Assembly (NCBI RefSeq): GCF_006715085.1
Contig: NZ_VFMM01000001.1
Span: 558,001-622,000 of the forward strand
DNA length: 64,000 bases
Source of the DNA: Kribbella jejuensis
GTDB taxonomy: Bacteria; Actinomycetota; Actinomycetes; Propionibacteriales; Kribbellaceae
Direction: 5' to 3'
Part shown: in pieces, positions 25,632 to 35,563 of the stretch
Layout of the letters: each line of letters begins with the position of its first letter
Numbering within the stretch: position 1 is the stretch's first letter
Made by a program: the position numbers and the translations under genes
The notes under the pieces: generated by a model
The model's input: the letters and a program-made list of their open reading frames with translations, nothing else
Told to the model about the DNA's origin: nothing
Databases searched by the model: none

Positions 25632-27100
25632 CCGACCTGGCAGCCGCCGGCTGCCGGCTCGAAGCGCTTGGCTCCGACCGTCGGCATCCCGAGCATCACG
25701 CCCGGAGCCTGGGCCGGTGCGTCCTGGGCACGCTGCCACGCGTCGCCGGCGCGCGTACGGCGTACCGCGCCGAAGACGTCCGCGACCAGATGGTGCGGAG
25801 CGGCGTACGTGATCTCGACCGTCGCCATGTCGCCCGGCCGCGGCGCCTCGACGCCCTCCGGTACGGCGAAGTGGACGAGCCGGTTGTCCGCGCCACGGCC
25901 GCTGAGCCGGTGCGTGCTCGCGTCCTTGCGCCCCTCCCCCTCCGCGACGAGCACCTCGACCGAACGCCCGACGAGCAGCTTGTTCTCCGCCCAGGCCAGA
26001 TCGTCCTGCAACGCGACGAGACGCTCGTACCGCTCCTGGACGACCTCGCGCGGGACCTGGTTCTCCATCGACTCGGCCGGCGTCCCGGGACGCTTCGAGT
26101 ACTGGAAGGTGAACGCGCCCGCGAACCGCGCCTGCCGGACCACGTCGAGGGTGCCCTGGAAGTCCTCCTCGGTCTCCCCCGGGAACCCGACGATGATGTC
26201 GGTGGTGATCGCCGCGTCGGGCATCGCCGCCCGCACGTCCTCGATGATCTTCAGGTAGCGGTCCCGGCGGTACGAACGCCGCATCGCCTTCAGCACGGCA
26301 TCCGACCCGGACTGAAGCGGCATGTGCAGCGAGTGCATCACGTTCGGCGTCTCGGCCATCGCCTCGATCACGTCCGCGGTGAAGTCCCGCGGGTGCGGCG
26401 AGGTGAACCGGACCCGCTCCAGGCCGTCGATCGAGCCGCACGCGCGGAGCAGCTTCGAGAACGCGTACCGGTCGCCGAACTCCACGCCGTACGAGTTCAC
26501 GTTCTGCCCGAGCAGGGTCACCTCGAGCACGCCTTCGGCGACCAGCGCCTCGACCTCGGCGAGGATCTCGCCCGGCCGGCGGTCCTTCTCCCGGCCGCGC
26601 AGCGACGGCACGATGCAGAACGTGCAGGTGTTGTTGCAGCCGACGCTCACCGACACCCAGGCGCTGTACGGCGACTCGCGCCGGGCCGGCAGCGTCGACG
26701 GGAACACCTCGAGCGCCTCGAGGATCTCGACCTGCGACTCCTGCTCGACCCGGGACCGCTCCAGCAGCGCCGGCAGCGAACCGATGTTGTGCGTCCCGAA
26801 CACCACGTCGACCCAGGGGGCCTTCCGGGTGATCGTCGCCTTGTCCTTCTGCGCCAGGCAGCCGCCGACGGCGATCTGCATGCCGGGTTTGCGCGCCTTC
26901 ACCGGCGCCAGGTGGCCGAGGTTGCCGTACAGCTTGTTGTCGGCGTTCTCGCGGACCGCGCAGGTGTTGAAGACGACGACGTCGGCCTCGTCCCCCTCGG
27001 GCGCGCGGACATAGCCCGCGTCCTCCAGCAGCCCGCGCAGCCGCTCGGAGTCGTGGACGTTCATCTGGCACCCGTAGGTGCGGACCTCATAAGTACGCAT
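25628..27100 (-). CDS. miaB: tRNA-2-methylthio-N6-dimethylallyladenosine synthase
   Basis: 490 residues from ATG 27100 ([14 protein letters not shown]), matching the family start; the open frame continues to 27202. The N-terminal cluster cysteines are Cys11, Cys47 (FNTCAV) and Cys81 (GGCLAQ). The radical-SAM CxxxCxxC is Cys155, Cys159 and Cys162 in [17 protein letters not shown] domain follows near 370-440. MiaB methylthiolates the A37 base modified by MiaA. A C-terminal tail with two cysteine-free, Ala/Pro-rich stretches extends to ...ERF. Confidence 0.95.
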   Translation of the reverse strand: MRTYEVRTYGCQMNVHDSERLRGLLEDAGYVRAPEGDEADVVVFNTCAVRENADNKLYGNLGHLAPVKARKPGMQIAVGGCLAQKDKATITRKAPWVDVVFGTHNIGSLPALLERSRVEQESQVEILEALEVFPSTLPARRESPYSAWVSVSVGCNNTCTFCIVPSLRGREKDRRPGEILAEVEALVAEGVLEVTLLGQNVNSYGVEFGDRYAFSKLLRACGSIDGLERVRFTSPHPRDFTADVIEAMAETPNVMHSLHMPLQSGSDAVLKAMRRSYRRDRYLKIIEDVRAAMPDAAITTDIIVGFPGETEEDFQGTLDVVRQARFAGAFTFQYSKRPGTPAESMENQVPREVVQERYERLVALQDDLAWAENKLLVGRSVEVLVAEGEGRKDASTHRLSGRGADNRLVHFAVPEGVEAPRPGDMATVEITYAAPHHLVADVFGAVRRTRAGDAWQRAQDAPAQAPGVMLGMPTVGAKRFEPAAGGCQVG

Positions 27101-27200
27101 GACAGCCACCAAGAGTACGTGCCGGGGTAGACATTTCCCTACCTGGGCCAACGGCCTGACACCCCTGACCGTGACACCCGTGCGGAGAATAGTGAGGGGC

Positions 27201-28733
27201 ATGAACAGTTCTCGTCGTCAGTTTCTCGCCCGTACCGCCGCCGGCGCCGCCGTCCTCGCCGGCGGCGGCTTCACGACCGCGAACGCCACCACGACCACCA
27301 CTACCCGGCCCCCGCGGATCACCGCGCTCACCGATGTCACCGTCATCGACGTCGCCTCCGGCCGGAAACGCCCGCACCAGACCGTGCTGCTGAGCGCCGA
27401 CCGGATCATCGGTGTCGGCCGGATCCAGGTCCCGCGCGGCGCCGTCGAGATCAACCTGACCGGGAAGTACGTCATCCCTGGTCTCGCCGACATGCACGTC
27501 CACAGCCTCGGCGACGAGCGCGTCTCGCCACCTCTCTATCTGGCCAACGGCCTGACCACCGTCCGCGAGATGGCCGGCACCAACCCGATGCTGTACGACT
27601 GGCGCGACCGGATCGCGGCCGGCACGCTGCTCGGCCCGCGGATGGTCGTCGCGAGCAACATCATCGACGGCGACCCGACGCTGTGGGATCCGAACCTGAT
27701 CAAGGTCATCGTCGTCGACGGCGCCGCCGACGCCCGCGCCGCCGTCCGCCGGGTGAAGAACGAGGGCGCCGACTTCGTGAAGGTGTACTCGCGGCTGAGC
27801 CGGGAGTCCTGGCTCGCGATCATCGACGAGGCGCGCGAGGTCGGCCTGACGGTCCACGGCCACGGGCCCGATCAGGTCTCGCCGAAGGAGGTCAGCAACG
27901 CCGGCCAGCGCAGCATCGAACACATCCACTCGCTCGGGCTGGCGGTATCAACCCGGGAGGCCGAGGTACGGCGGATGCTGCTCGGGATCAAGGTGGGGAC
28001 CGGCGACTACAACGGATGGTTCCGGCAACTGCACCCGATCGAGTGGATCGCGGCGAACACGTACAGCCCGTCCCGCGCCGCGGACGTGTTCGGCACGCTG
28101 CGCCGCAACGGCACCCGGGTCACGCCGACGCTGACCATGCACAGCGTCCTCGACCAGATCGACTACACCCGCCTGGACCCGGCGCTGGCGAAGTACATGA
28201 GCGAGGACTCGATCGGTACGTACGACTACGTCATCCAGAACCTGTACGCCGCCAATCGCACCGCGGAGGAGATCTCCCACCAGCATCAGATGTGGGCGTG
28301 GCGGCAGCGGTTCGTGCGCGAACTGTTCGAACACGACGTACCGATCATGGCCGGCACCGACACGGGTACGCCGTACTCCGTCCCCGGCTTCGCGCTGCAC
28401 GACGAACTGGAGCACCTGGTCGGCGCGGGCGCGACGCCGCGGCAGGCGCTGTACGCCGCGACCGCCGAACCGGCCAAGTTCCTCGGTCTGCACACGCAAC
28501 TGGGATCGGTCGAGGCAGGCAAGATTGCGGACCTGGTTGTATTGGACGCCGATCCATTGACCGACATCCAGAACAGCCGCCGGATCAACACGGTCGTCAC
28601 CAGAGGCCGGATCATCTCCCCCGCGGCTCGTCAGCAACTGCTCGCCGGCGTCGAAGCGGCCGTCAAGGAACCGCCGACCGGCGCGACGCTCGCTGCAGGT
28701 GGTTGTTGCGGAACCGGGGCAACCGCACACTGA
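27201..28733 (+). CDS. Tat-exported metal-dependent amidohydrolase
   Basis: 510 residues from ATG 27201. The N-terminus has a Tat motif SRRQFLAR and a hydrophobic stretch to about residue 30, so it should be exported folded. The amidohydrolase barrel has DMHVHS (HxH), FVKVYS with the probable carboxylated Lys, VHGHGP and IEHIHS (His ligands) and MAGTDTG (Asp). The imidazolonepropionase-like subgroup fits best. Substrate unknown; prolidase or cyclic-amide hydrolysis are possible. It is divergent from miaB by 100 bp and ends at a terminator. Confidence 0.88.
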   Translation: MNSSRRQFLARTAAGAAVLAGGGFTTANATTTTTTRPPRITALTDVTVIDVASGRKRPHQTVLLSADRIIGVGRIQVPRGAVEINLTGKYVIPGLADMHVHSLGDERVSPPLYLANGLTTVREMAGTNPMLYDWRDRIAAGTLLGPRMVVASNIIDGDPTLWDPNLIKVIVVDGAADARAAVRRVKNEGADFVKVYSRLSRESWLAIIDEAREVGLTVHGHGPDQVSPKEVSNAGQRSIEHIHSLGLAVSTREAEVRRMLLGIKVGTGDYNGWFRQLHPIEWIAANTYSPSRAADVFGTLRRNGTRVTPTLTMHSVLDQIDYTRLDPALAKYMSEDSIGTYDYVIQNLYAANRTAEEISHQHQMWAWRQRFVRELFEHDVPIMAGTDTGTPYSVPGFALHDELEHLVGAGATPRQALYAATAEPAKFLGLHTQLGSVEAGKIADLVVLDADPLTDIQNSRRINTVVTRGRIISPAARQQLLAGVEAAVKEPPTGATLAAGGCCGTGATAH

Positions 28734-28740
28734 AGCACAC

Positions 28741-28782
28741 ACCGGAGCGGACCGTGATCAGCGCATCACGATCCGCTCCGGT
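28741..28782 (+). terminator. Terminator after the exported amidohydrolase
   Basis: The arms 28741-28758 (ACCGGAGCGGACCGTGAT) and 28765-28782 pair over 18 positions with one mismatch, followed by TTTAT. It isolates the amidohydrolase gene from the gluA promoter region. Confidence 0.9.
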
Positions 28783-28855
28783 TTATTGCAGATCGTTACC
28801 ACCGTGGGACCCCCCAGGCCTGCGACCGCACCCCCTGCTCCGCTAGGTTCTGGCC

Positions 28856-29617
28856 ATGAGCGATTCCGGCACCGTGACGAAAACAGGTCTGGTCGCCCTC
28901 ACCGGCGTCAACAAGCATTTCGGCGATCTGCACGTCCTGAAGGACATCAACCTGTCCATCGACGAGGGCGAAGTGGTCGTCGTGATCGGCCCGTCCGGGT
29001 CCGGCAAGTCGACGCTGTGCCGCGCGATCAACCGGCTGGAGCCGATCGATTCCGGCAGCATCACGCTCGACGGCCAACCCCTGCCCAGCGAGGGCCGCGC
29101 ACTGGCGAAACTACGCGCCGACGTCGGCATGGTCTTCCAGTCGTTCAACCTGTTCGCCCACAAGACCATCCTCCAGAACGTCACCCTGGGCCCCATCAAG
29201 GTCCGCGGGACGGACCCGAAGCAGGCCGAGAAGCGGGCCATGGAACTGCTCGAGCGGGTCGGCGTGGCCACCCAGGCCTCGAAGTTCCCGGCCCAGTTGT
29301 CCGGAGGCCAGCAGCAGCGCGTGGCGATCGCGCGCGCCCTGGCCATGGACCCGAAGGTCATCCTGTTCGACGAGCCCACGTCGGCGCTCGACCCCGAGAT
29401 GATCCAGGAGGTCCTCGAGGTGATGGTCGACCTGGCCAAACAAGGCATGACGATGATCGTGGTCACACACGAGATGGGCTTCGCCCGGACCGCGGCGAAC
29501 CGGGTGGTGTTCATGGCCGACGGCGAGATCGTCGAGCAGGCCGACCCGGAGGCCTTCTTCACCAATCCGACCTCCCGGCGGGCCCAGGACTTCCTGGGCA
29601 AGATCCTCAAGCACTGA
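28856..29617 (+). CDS. gluA: Glutamate/polar amino-acid ABC transporter ATP-binding protein
   Basis: 253 residues. Walker A GPSGSGKST, Q-loop VFQSFNLF, ABC signature LSGGQQQR, Walker B VILFDEPTSALD and the H-loop His in VVTHEM are complete. The QSFNLFAHKTILQNVTLGP segment is typical of the polar amino-acid uptake group (GlnQ/GluA). It drives import through GluC/GluD. It is the first of four genes with matching roles, 56 bp before the binding protein. Confidence 0.93.
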   Translation: MSDSGTVTKTGLVALTGVNKHFGDLHVLKDINLSIDEGEVVVVIGPSGSGKSTLCRAINRLEPIDSGSITLDGQPLPSEGRALAKLRADVGMVFQSFNLFAHKTILQNVTLGPIKVRGTDPKQAEKRAMELLERVGVATQASKFPAQLSGGQQQRVAIARALAMDPKVILFDEPTSALDPEMIQEVLEVMVDLAKQGMTMIVVTHEMGFARTAANRVVFMADGEIVEQADPEAFFTNPTSRRAQDFLGKILKH

Positions 29618-29673
29618 GCCCTCGAGCTCCGCCCGCAGCCGTACCAGCAACGAAACGAAGGGGAACCCTGATC

Positions 29674-30597
29674 ATGAGAATGCGCACCCTCGTCGCCACG
29701 GTAGGCGTCGCAGCTCTCGCGCTGACCGCCGCCGCCTGTGGCAAGGACGAGCCGAGCGCCGGCGGTGGCAACGGTGGCGGCGCGTCCGACTCCTGTGGCG
29801 ACCTGCACAAGTTCACCACCGCGAGCGGCGTCGACGTGGCCGGTAGCCCGACCTTCACCAAGATGAAGTCGGCCGGCAAGGTGACCGTCGGTGTCAAGGC
29901 CGACCAGCCGAATCTCGGGTACAAGGACGCGGACGGCAAGCGCTGCGGCTTCGACATCGAGGTGGCCCGGATGGTGTCGGCCGGCCTCGGGTTCGACCCG
30001 GACAAGATCGAGTACAAGGAGATCCCGTCCGCGAACCGTGAGACCGCGATCGCCGGTGGAGAGATCGACTACTACGTCGGCACCTACTCGATCACCGACA
30101 AGCGCAAGAAGCAGGTCTCGTTCGCCGGGCCGTACTTCATCGCCGGCCAGGACCTGCTGGTCCGCAAGGACGACACGTCGATGGACGCGGGCAAGACCGC
30201 GCTGAAGGGCAAGAAGGTCTGCTCGGCGACCGGTTCGACGCCGATCCAGCGGGTGAAGGACGAGCAGCTCACCGAGGCGAGCAACATCTCCGAGTTCAAG
30301 ACCTACTCGGAGTGCGTCTCCCAGCTGCTGGACAAGAAGGTCGACACGGTCACCACCGACGACGCGATCCTGAAGGGCTACGCGGCCACCGCGCCCGACC
30401 AGCTCCGTGTGGTAGGCAAGCCGTTCAGCACTGAGAAGTACGGCATCGGCCTGCCCCTCGCCGACAAGGCGCTGCGCGACAAGGTGAACTCCATCCTGGA
30501 GACCTCCGCGTCGGACGGCACCTGGAAGGCGATCTACGGCGAGACGCTCGGCAAGTCGGGTTCGGACTCGACCCCGCCGCCGCTCGAGAAGTACTGA
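29674..30597 (+). CDS. gluB: Glutamate-binding lipoprotein of the ABC transporter
   Basis: 307 residues from ATG 29674, with GAAGGGG upstream. The lipobox LTAAAC gives lipidated Cys22 after a signal peptide, then a Gly/Ser-rich linker. The SBP type 3 fold shows KVTVGVKADQPNLGYKD, GFDIEVARMVS, NRETAIAGGEIDYYVGTYSIT and CSATGSTPIQR. It captures substrate at the outer membrane face and delivers it to the permeases. A stem-loop lies between this gene and gluC, consistent with higher expression of the binding protein. Confidence 0.92.
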   Translation: MRMRTLVATVGVAALALTAAACGKDEPSAGGGNGGGASDSCGDLHKFTTASGVDVAGSPTFTKMKSAGKVTVGVKADQPNLGYKDADGKRCGFDIEVARMVSAGLGFDPDKIEYKEIPSANRETAIAGGEIDYYVGTYSITDKRKKQVSFAGPYFIAGQDLLVRKDDTSMDAGKTALKGKKVCSATGSTPIQRVKDEQLTEASNISEFKTYSECVSQLLDKKVDTVTTDDAILKGYAATAPDQLRVVGKPFSTEKYGIGLPLADKALRDKVNSILETSASDGTWKAIYGETLGKSGSDSTPPPLEKY

Positions 30598-30607
30598 TCC
30601 ATCAGCT

Positions 30608-30639
30608 GGCCGCGGCGACCTGTTCAGGTCGCCGCGGCC
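30608..30639 (+). terminator. Intercistronic stem-loop between gluB and gluC
   Basis: GGCCGCGGCGACCT at 30608-30621 and AGGTCGCCGCGGCC at 30626-30639 form a perfect 14-bp stem with a 4-base loop. It begins 10 bp after the gluB stop and lacks a T-run. It could protect the gluAB message or partly terminate transcription. Confidence 0.75.
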
Positions 30640-30673
30640 GGATTCTGTTCCTGTACGCAAGAGGAAGGTCGCG

Positions 30674-31321
30674 ATGTTCTCGGTCCTCACCGACAACTGG
30701 CCACTGTTCCGGGACGGCTTCTGGCTGACGATCCGCCTGTTCGTGGTGTCCGGCGTACTCAGTCTCGTGCTCGGCACGCTGCTGGGTGCGTTCCGCGTCT
30801 CGCCGGTACCGGCCCTGCGGGGCTTCGGTACGGGTTACGTCAACATCCTGCGGAACACTCCGCTGACGTTGGTCTTCGCGTTCCTGTTCTTCGGCGCCGC
30901 CAAGATGCAGCTCGCGCTGCCGAACCCGTTCTGGACCGCGGTCGGCGCGCTGACGATCTACACGTCGGCGTTCATCTGTGAGGTGGTCAGGTCGGGCGTC
31001 AACACGATCGCCCCGGGCCAGTCCGAGGCCGCCCGCGCGGTCGGGATGTCGTTCTTCCAGGTGCTCACGATCGTCGTGCTGCCACAAGCGTTCCGGGCAA
31101 TCATCCCGCCGTTGATGAGCGTGCTGATCGCGCTGCTGAAGAACACCACGATCGCGGCCGGCTTCTCGGTCGCAGAGGCCGGCGCGATCCCGGCCGCGAT
31201 GTCCGAACGCGGTGAGAACCAGCTGCTCACGCTGCTCTGGATCACGATCGGCTTCCTGATCCTGATCGTGCCGCTGATCTTCCTGCAACGGTGGGCCGAA
31301 CGACGGACGGCGGTGGCCTGA
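30674..31321 (+). CDS. gluC: Glutamate ABC transporter permease
   Basis: 215 residues with about five membrane segments. The EAA loop is GQSEAARAVGMSFFQVLTIVVLPQA, which docks the ATPase. NILRNTPLTLVFAFLFFG is typical of HisMQ-type polar amino-acid permeases. AGAGGAAGG lies just upstream of the start. Its stop overlaps the gluD start by one base (TGATG). Confidence 0.92.
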   Translation: MFSVLTDNWPLFRDGFWLTIRLFVVSGVLSLVLGTLLGAFRVSPVPALRGFGTGYVNILRNTPLTLVFAFLFFGAAKMQLALPNPFWTAVGALTIYTSAFICEVVRSGVNTIAPGQSEAARAVGMSFFQVLTIVVLPQAFRAIIPPLMSVLIALLKNTTIAAGFSVAEAGAIPAAMSERGENQLLTLLWITIGFLILIVPLIFLQRWAERRTAVA

Positions 31322-32190
31322 TGAGCTCAGTCCTGTACGAGACCCCCGGCCCCCGGGCGAAGGTCCGCAACCGGATCTCCAACGTCGTGGTCGTGGTTGT
31401 GCTGCTCGGAGCACTCGCCTGGCTGATCCACCGGATGTACGTGCACGGTCAGTTCGAGGGACGGCTGTGGCGGCAGTTCGAGTACAAGGCGATCCAAAAG
31501 GAGCTGCTGCACGGCCTCCTCAACACGCTGAAGGCTGCCGGGCTCGCGGCCGTGCTGGCCCTGCTCTTCGGCGCGGTGTTCGCGGCGGCGCGGATCAGCG
31601 ACCACAAGTGGGTGCGGACACCGGCGACGCTGATCGTGGAGCTGTTCCGCGCGGTGCCACTGCTGATCCTGATGTTCTACTTCTATTTCGGGAACATCCA
31701 GTTCAACCTCGGGCTGGGCCCGTTCTGGGCGGTCGTCTTCGGACTGACGCTGTACAACGGGTCGGTGCTGGCGGAGATCTTCCGGGCCGGTATCGCCGCC
31801 GTACCGAAGGGACAACGAGAGGCCGCGTACGCGCTCGGTCTGCGGAAGAACCAGGTTGTCCGGCTGGTCTTGTTGCCGCAGGCAATCAGTGCGATGCTGC
31901 CCGCGATCGTCAGCCAGCTCGTCGTCCTGCTGAAGGACACCGCGCTCGGCTTCATCATCACGTACGGCGAACTGCTGTACGTCGCGAAGCAGATGGGCGG
32001 CCGGCTCGGGTACGGCTTCCCGTACATCCCGACGTACATCGTCACCGCGGTCATCTACATCGGCCTCTGCTCGCTGCTGTCCCTGCTGGCCCGCTACCTC
32101 GAGGGCCGCTCCCGCCGCCGCCGCAAGATCACCGGCGCCCCACCCCCACTCCCCCTGACCAACGACCCCGGCCAAGGCGCCCCGATCTGA
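31321..32190 (+). CDS. gluD: Glutamate ABC transporter permease, second subunit
   Basis: 289 residues from ATG 31321, overlapping the gluC stop. The EAA loop is GQREAAYALGLRKNQVVRLVLLPQA. ELFRAVPLLILMFYFYFG is the conserved first-transmembrane motif. Compared with GluC it has a longer N-terminal segment and a basic Pro-rich tail (LEGRSRRRRK). It forms the pore with GluC. A terminator follows by 8 bp. Confidence 0.92.
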   Translation: MSSVLYETPGPRAKVRNRISNVVVVVVLLGALAWLIHRMYVHGQFEGRLWRQFEYKAIQKELLHGLLNTLKAAGLAAVLALLFGAVFAAARISDHKWVRTPATLIVELFRAVPLLILMFYFYFGNIQFNLGLGPFWAVVFGLTLYNGSVLAEIFRAGIAAVPKGQREAAYALGLRKNQVVRLVLLPQAISAMLPAIVSQLVVLLKDTALGFIITYGELLYVAKQMGGRLGYGFPYIPTYIVTAVIYIGLCSLLSLLARYLEGRSRRRRKITGAPPPLPLTNDPGQGAPI

Positions 32191-32197
32191 GCAGTCA

Positions 32198-32232
32198 GAA
32201 GGCCTCTCCTCGCGTTCGCGGGAGAGGCCTTC
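32198..32232. terminator. Bidirectional terminator between gluD and the aminotransferase gene
   Basis: GAAGGCCTCTCC at 32198-32209 pairs with GGAGAGGCCTTC at 32221-32232, and CGCG/CGCG extends the stem past a single bulged T. It lies between the converging stop codons of gluD (32190) and the aminotransferase (32242). Confidence 0.85.
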
Positions 32233-32241
32233 CGCTTGTTG

Positions 32242-33543
32242 TCAGCGCAGGGTGCCGAAGGAGTCGCGGATGATTTCCAGGGCTTCGGCGGCCTCTTCTT
32301 CGGTCAGGGTCATGGGTGGGGCCATCCGGAGGACGTTGCCGTAGAGGCCGCCCTTGCCGATCAGGAGGCCGCGGTTCTTGGTCTCCTGCTGGAGTTTGGT
32401 GGTGGCGGCCGGGTCGGGGGTGTTGTCGTCGGGCTTGACGATCTCGGCGGCGAGCATCAGGCCCTTGCCGCGGACGTCGCCCAGTTCGGGGAACTCGTCG
32501 GAGATCCCGCGCAGGCCGTCGGCCAGTTGGGCGCCGCGCTTGGCCGCGTTCGCCTGTAGGTCCTTGTCGAGCAGGTAGTCGATCGTCGCCTTGGCCGCGG
32601 TCGTCGAGATCGGGTTGCCGCCGAACGTCGACAGCGAGTTCGCCTTGATGCTGTCCATCAACTCAGCTTTTGCGACCACCCCGCCGATCGCGAACCCGTT
32701 GCCGAGGCCCTTCGCGAACGTCATCGCGTCCGGTACGACGTCGTGCGCCTGAATACCCCAGAAGTGGTCGCCGGTCCGGCCCCACCCGGTCTGCACCTCG
32801 TCGGAGATGAACAGGATCCCGTACTCGTCCAGGACCTCCTTGAACGCGGCGTACAGCCCGTCGGGCGGCGAGGAGAATCCGCCGACGCCCTGGATCGGCT
32901 CCGCGATCAGGCACGCCACGTCCCCGGACGTGGTCGTCTGGATGACGTCGCGCAGATCGTCGACGCACACCTTGATGTACTCGGCGTCCGGTAGGTCACG
33001 GAACGGGCTGCGGTACCGGTACGCGCCCTGGACGTACTGCACGTTGACCGGCGACAGGCTGCTCGCGGACCAGCCGCGGTTGCCGGTGATCGCGACGGTG
33101 CCGAACGCGCGGCCGTGGTAGGAGTTGCGCATCGCCAGCACCTGGTTCGAGCGGCGCGCCTGAGTGGCCAGCAGGAGGGCGGTCTCGTTCGCCTCGGTAC
33201 CGGAGTTCGCGAAAAACACCTTCGCGTCCGGGATCCCGGACAGCTCCGCGATCTGTTCGGCCAGCTCGATCTGCTTGCGGATCAGGTACACCGTCGAGGT
33301 GTGCGCGATCCCGGTGCCGAGCTGTTCGCGGACCGCCTCGGAGATCTCCGCGATGTCGTAGCCGATCGCGTTGGTCAGGATGCCGGCGAAGAAGTCGAGG
33401 TACGTGTTGCCCTCGCCGTCGGTCACCCGCCGGCCGGAGCCCTGCACGAGCTCGATCGGCTCCTCGTAGTACAACGCGAGCCATGCCGGCATGACGGCCT
33501 TGTGACGCTCCCAGAGCTCCGCATGTGTCTTCGCGTTTGTCAT
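32242..33543 (-). CDS. Class III PLP-dependent aminotransferase
   Basis: 433 residues. The PLP lysine is in MTFAKGLGNGFAIGG; LFISDEVQTGWGRTG holds the Asp that contacts the PLP nitrogen. FANSGTEANETALLLA binds phosphate. The family spans 4-aminobutyrate, ornithine and alanine-glyoxylate aminotransferases; VYLIRKQIELAEQIAEL and the overall length fit the AGXT2/4-aminobutyrate side but do not fix the substrate. Its start is 50 bp from the divergent LOG-like gene. Confidence 0.88.
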   Translation of the reverse strand: MTNAKTHAELWERHKAVMPAWLALYYEEPIELVQGSGRRVTDGEGNTYLDFFAGILTNAIGYDIAEISEAVREQLGTGIAHTSTVYLIRKQIELAEQIAELSGIPDAKVFFANSGTEANETALLLATQARRSNQVLAMRNSYHGRAFGTVAITGNRGWSASSLSPVNVQYVQGAYRYRSPFRDLPDAEYIKVCVDDLRDVIQTTTSGDVACLIAEPIQGVGGFSSPPDGLYAAFKEVLDEYGILFISDEVQTGWGRTGDHFWGIQAHDVVPDAMTFAKGLGNGFAIGGVVAKAELMDSIKANSLSTFGGNPISTTAAKATIDYLLDKDLQANAAKRGAQLADGLRGISDEFPELGDVRGKGLMLAAEIVKPDDNTPDPAATTKLQQETKNRGLLIGKGGLYGNVLRMAPPMTLTEEEAAEALEIIRDSFGTLR

Positions 33544-33593
33544 GGTCCAACCATTACCTCAAGTCATGAGGCACGTCCATTACCGTTCTCTGC

Positions 33594-34697
33594 GTGACGT
33601 TGCCGAGCATCCCGCATGTGGACATCGAGTCGCTGGAGCACTTCGACCGGTTGCTGGCGGCCGGCGCCAGCTCGATGGCCGGCTGGCGGGTACAGTCCGT
33701 CGATCTGACCGGTCGTACGGCGCAACTCCTCGGGCTGAAGCCCATGGGTTCGGTGTTTCTCGGCTGCGCGCTGGAGGACGAGGCGGACGCGTGGGTACGC
33801 GACGGCGGCGGGCTGGTGTTCCCCGCGATCCCGGAGCTGCCGTTCGACGCGTACCGCGGGCGGCTGTACGACGCGGACGAGCTGTATGCGGGGCTCGAGC
33901 ACGGGTACGACGCCACACCGGACGCACAGATCTACGCGTGGTCCCGGCAGCACGACGAGAAGGGCGACACCAGCCGTACGTTGGCAGCGGCCCTGCACGA
34001 CCACGCGATCGCGGACGCTCTCACGGAACTGCCTGCAGATAGGTCGTGGGTCGGCGTGATGGGAGGTCACGGCGTACTGCGTGGTTCCTGGGACTACCGG
34101 TCTGCCGTTCTCCTGGGCCGTACGCTGGCCCGCCGAGGGCATGTGGTCGTCACGGGAGGCGGTCCGGGCGCCATGGAGGCCGCGAACCTCGGGGCTTCGC
34201 TGGCGGCGTACGACGACACCACTGTGGAGCACGTGCTCACACGGCTGTCCGCAGTACCGTCCTTCCGCCCGTCGATCGCCGCGTGGGCTACTGCCGGTCT
34301 AGACGTACGACGGGAGTTCCCGGGCGACGGTGGTGTCTCCGTGCCGACGTGGTTCTACGGTCACGAGCCGCCGAACGTCTTCGCGTCCTCGATCGCCAAG
34401 TACTTCTCCAACGCCCAACGCGAGGACGTCCTGCTCAGCCGGGCCCGCGGCGGCATCATCTACCTCCCCGGAGCCGCAGGCACCGTCCAGGAAGTCTTCC
34501 AAGCCGCCACCCCCAACTACTACGGCGACGCGGCCACCCACATCCCCCTGGTCCTGGTCGACATCAACCACTGGACCACGACACTCCCTGTCTGGCCCCT
34601 GCTCCAGTCCCTGGCCGCCACCCGCCCGATGTCCATCCACCTCGTCCCCACCATTGACGAAGCGGCGGAACTCGTCAGCGGACCCGCTGGGGTTTGA
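33594..34697 (+). CDS. LOG-family-like Rossmann-fold protein
   Basis: 367 residues from GTG 33594. The C-terminal half has VVTGGGPGAMEAANLGA and YLPGAAGTVQEVFQ, variants of the LOG motifs GGGxGxM and PGGxGTxxE. Here the second motif reads PGAAGTVQE, with Gly to Ala changes. LOG enzymes hydrolyse nucleoside monophosphates or cytokinin ribotides. The N-terminal 130 residues are an added domain I do not recognise. Its end overlaps the convergent pdxY by 23 bp. Confidence 0.72.
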   Translation: MTLPSIPHVDIESLEHFDRLLAAGASSMAGWRVQSVDLTGRTAQLLGLKPMGSVFLGCALEDEADAWVRDGGGLVFPAIPELPFDAYRGRLYDADELYAGLEHGYDATPDAQIYAWSRQHDEKGDTSRTLAAALHDHAIADALTELPADRSWVGVMGGHGVLRGSWDYRSAVLLGRTLARRGHVVVTGGGPGAMEAANLGASLAAYDDTTVEHVLTRLSAVPSFRPSIAAWATAGLDVRREFPGDGGVSVPTWFYGHEPPNVFASSIAKYFSNAQREDVLLSRARGGIIYLPGAAGTVQEVFQAATPNYYGDAATHIPLVLVDINHWTTTLPVWPLLQSLAATRPMSIHLVPTIDEAAELVSGPAGV

Positions 34698-35526
34698 ACT
34701 CGAGCTTCGGGTTGGCGTAGGCGTCCTGGGACTCCACGAGCTGCAGTTCGCGTTCGCCGGACTCGTACGTGCGTGTCAGGAGGTCGAACACGCTCGACGT
34801 GGTCCGCGCCAGGGCCTCGGCCAGATCACCGGTACGGCGGTAGTGCGCCGTGAACAGCGCCGCCGTCACGTCGCCGGAGCCGTTCGCCTTCATCGGGATG
34901 TACGGCGTCTGCACCAGCCACGCGCCGCTGTCGTCGACCGCAAGCATCTCGATCGTGCCGTCCTCGCGATCGGGCCGCTCGACGCTCGTGACGAGCACCG
35001 TCCGCGGGCCGGTCGCGCGGACCAGGTCCACCGAGGCCAGCGTCGACTCGAGCGTGTCCGGCTCGGTACCGGTCAGGAAGCCGAGCTCGAACTGGTTCGG
35101 CGTGATGATGTCGGCCGCCGGCACCACCCGGTCGCGCAGCAGCACCGGAATCGCCGGCGCGACGAAGCACCCGGACTTCGCGTTGCCCATCACCGGGTCG
35201 CACGAGTACACGGCGTCCGGGTTGGCCGCCTTCACCCGCTCGACCGCCTCGAGAATCACGTCCGCGATCCCCTCACCGCCCTGGTAACCCGACAGCACCA
35301 CGTCGATCTGCGGCAGCACGCCGCGCTCCTCGATGCCGAGCAGCACCTCGCGGACGTTGTCCGGACTGATCATCGGCCCACGCCACGCCCCGTAGCCGGT
35401 GTGGTTCGAGAAGTTCACCGTGTACACCGGCAGAACCTCCACACCGATCCGCTGGAGCGGGAACACCGCCGCCGAGTTCCCCACATGCCCGTACGCCACC
35501 GCAGACTGAATCGACAGGATCTTCAC
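34675..35526 (-). CDS. pdxY: Pyridoxal kinase
   Basis: 283 residues from GTG 35526, starting MKILSIQSAVAYGHVGNSAA, the family N-terminus; the open frame to 35751 is not part of it. VLSGYQGGEGIAD, CDPVMGN and DIITPNQFEL lead to KANGSGDVTAALF, where the Asp is the catalytic base of the ribokinase-like fold. It phosphorylates pyridoxal to PLP in B6 salvage. It lies beside a PLP-dependent aminotransferase but on a separate transcript. Confidence 0.92.
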   Translation of the reverse strand: MKILSIQSAVAYGHVGNSAAVFPLQRIGVEVLPVYTVNFSNHTGYGAWRGPMISPDNVREVLLGIEERGVLPQIDVVLSGYQGGEGIADVILEAVERVKAANPDAVYSCDPVMGNAKSGCFVAPAIPVLLRDRVVPAADIITPNQFELGFLTGTEPDTLESTLASVDLVRATGPRTVLVTSVERPDREDGTIEMLAVDDSGAWLVQTPYIPMKANGSGDVTAALFTAHYRRTGDLAEALARTTSSVFDLLTRTYESGERELQLVESQDAYANPKLEFKPQRVR

Positions 35527-35563
35527 CGCCCGATCATCCCATTCGTCGTCTACTGTGCGCGGC

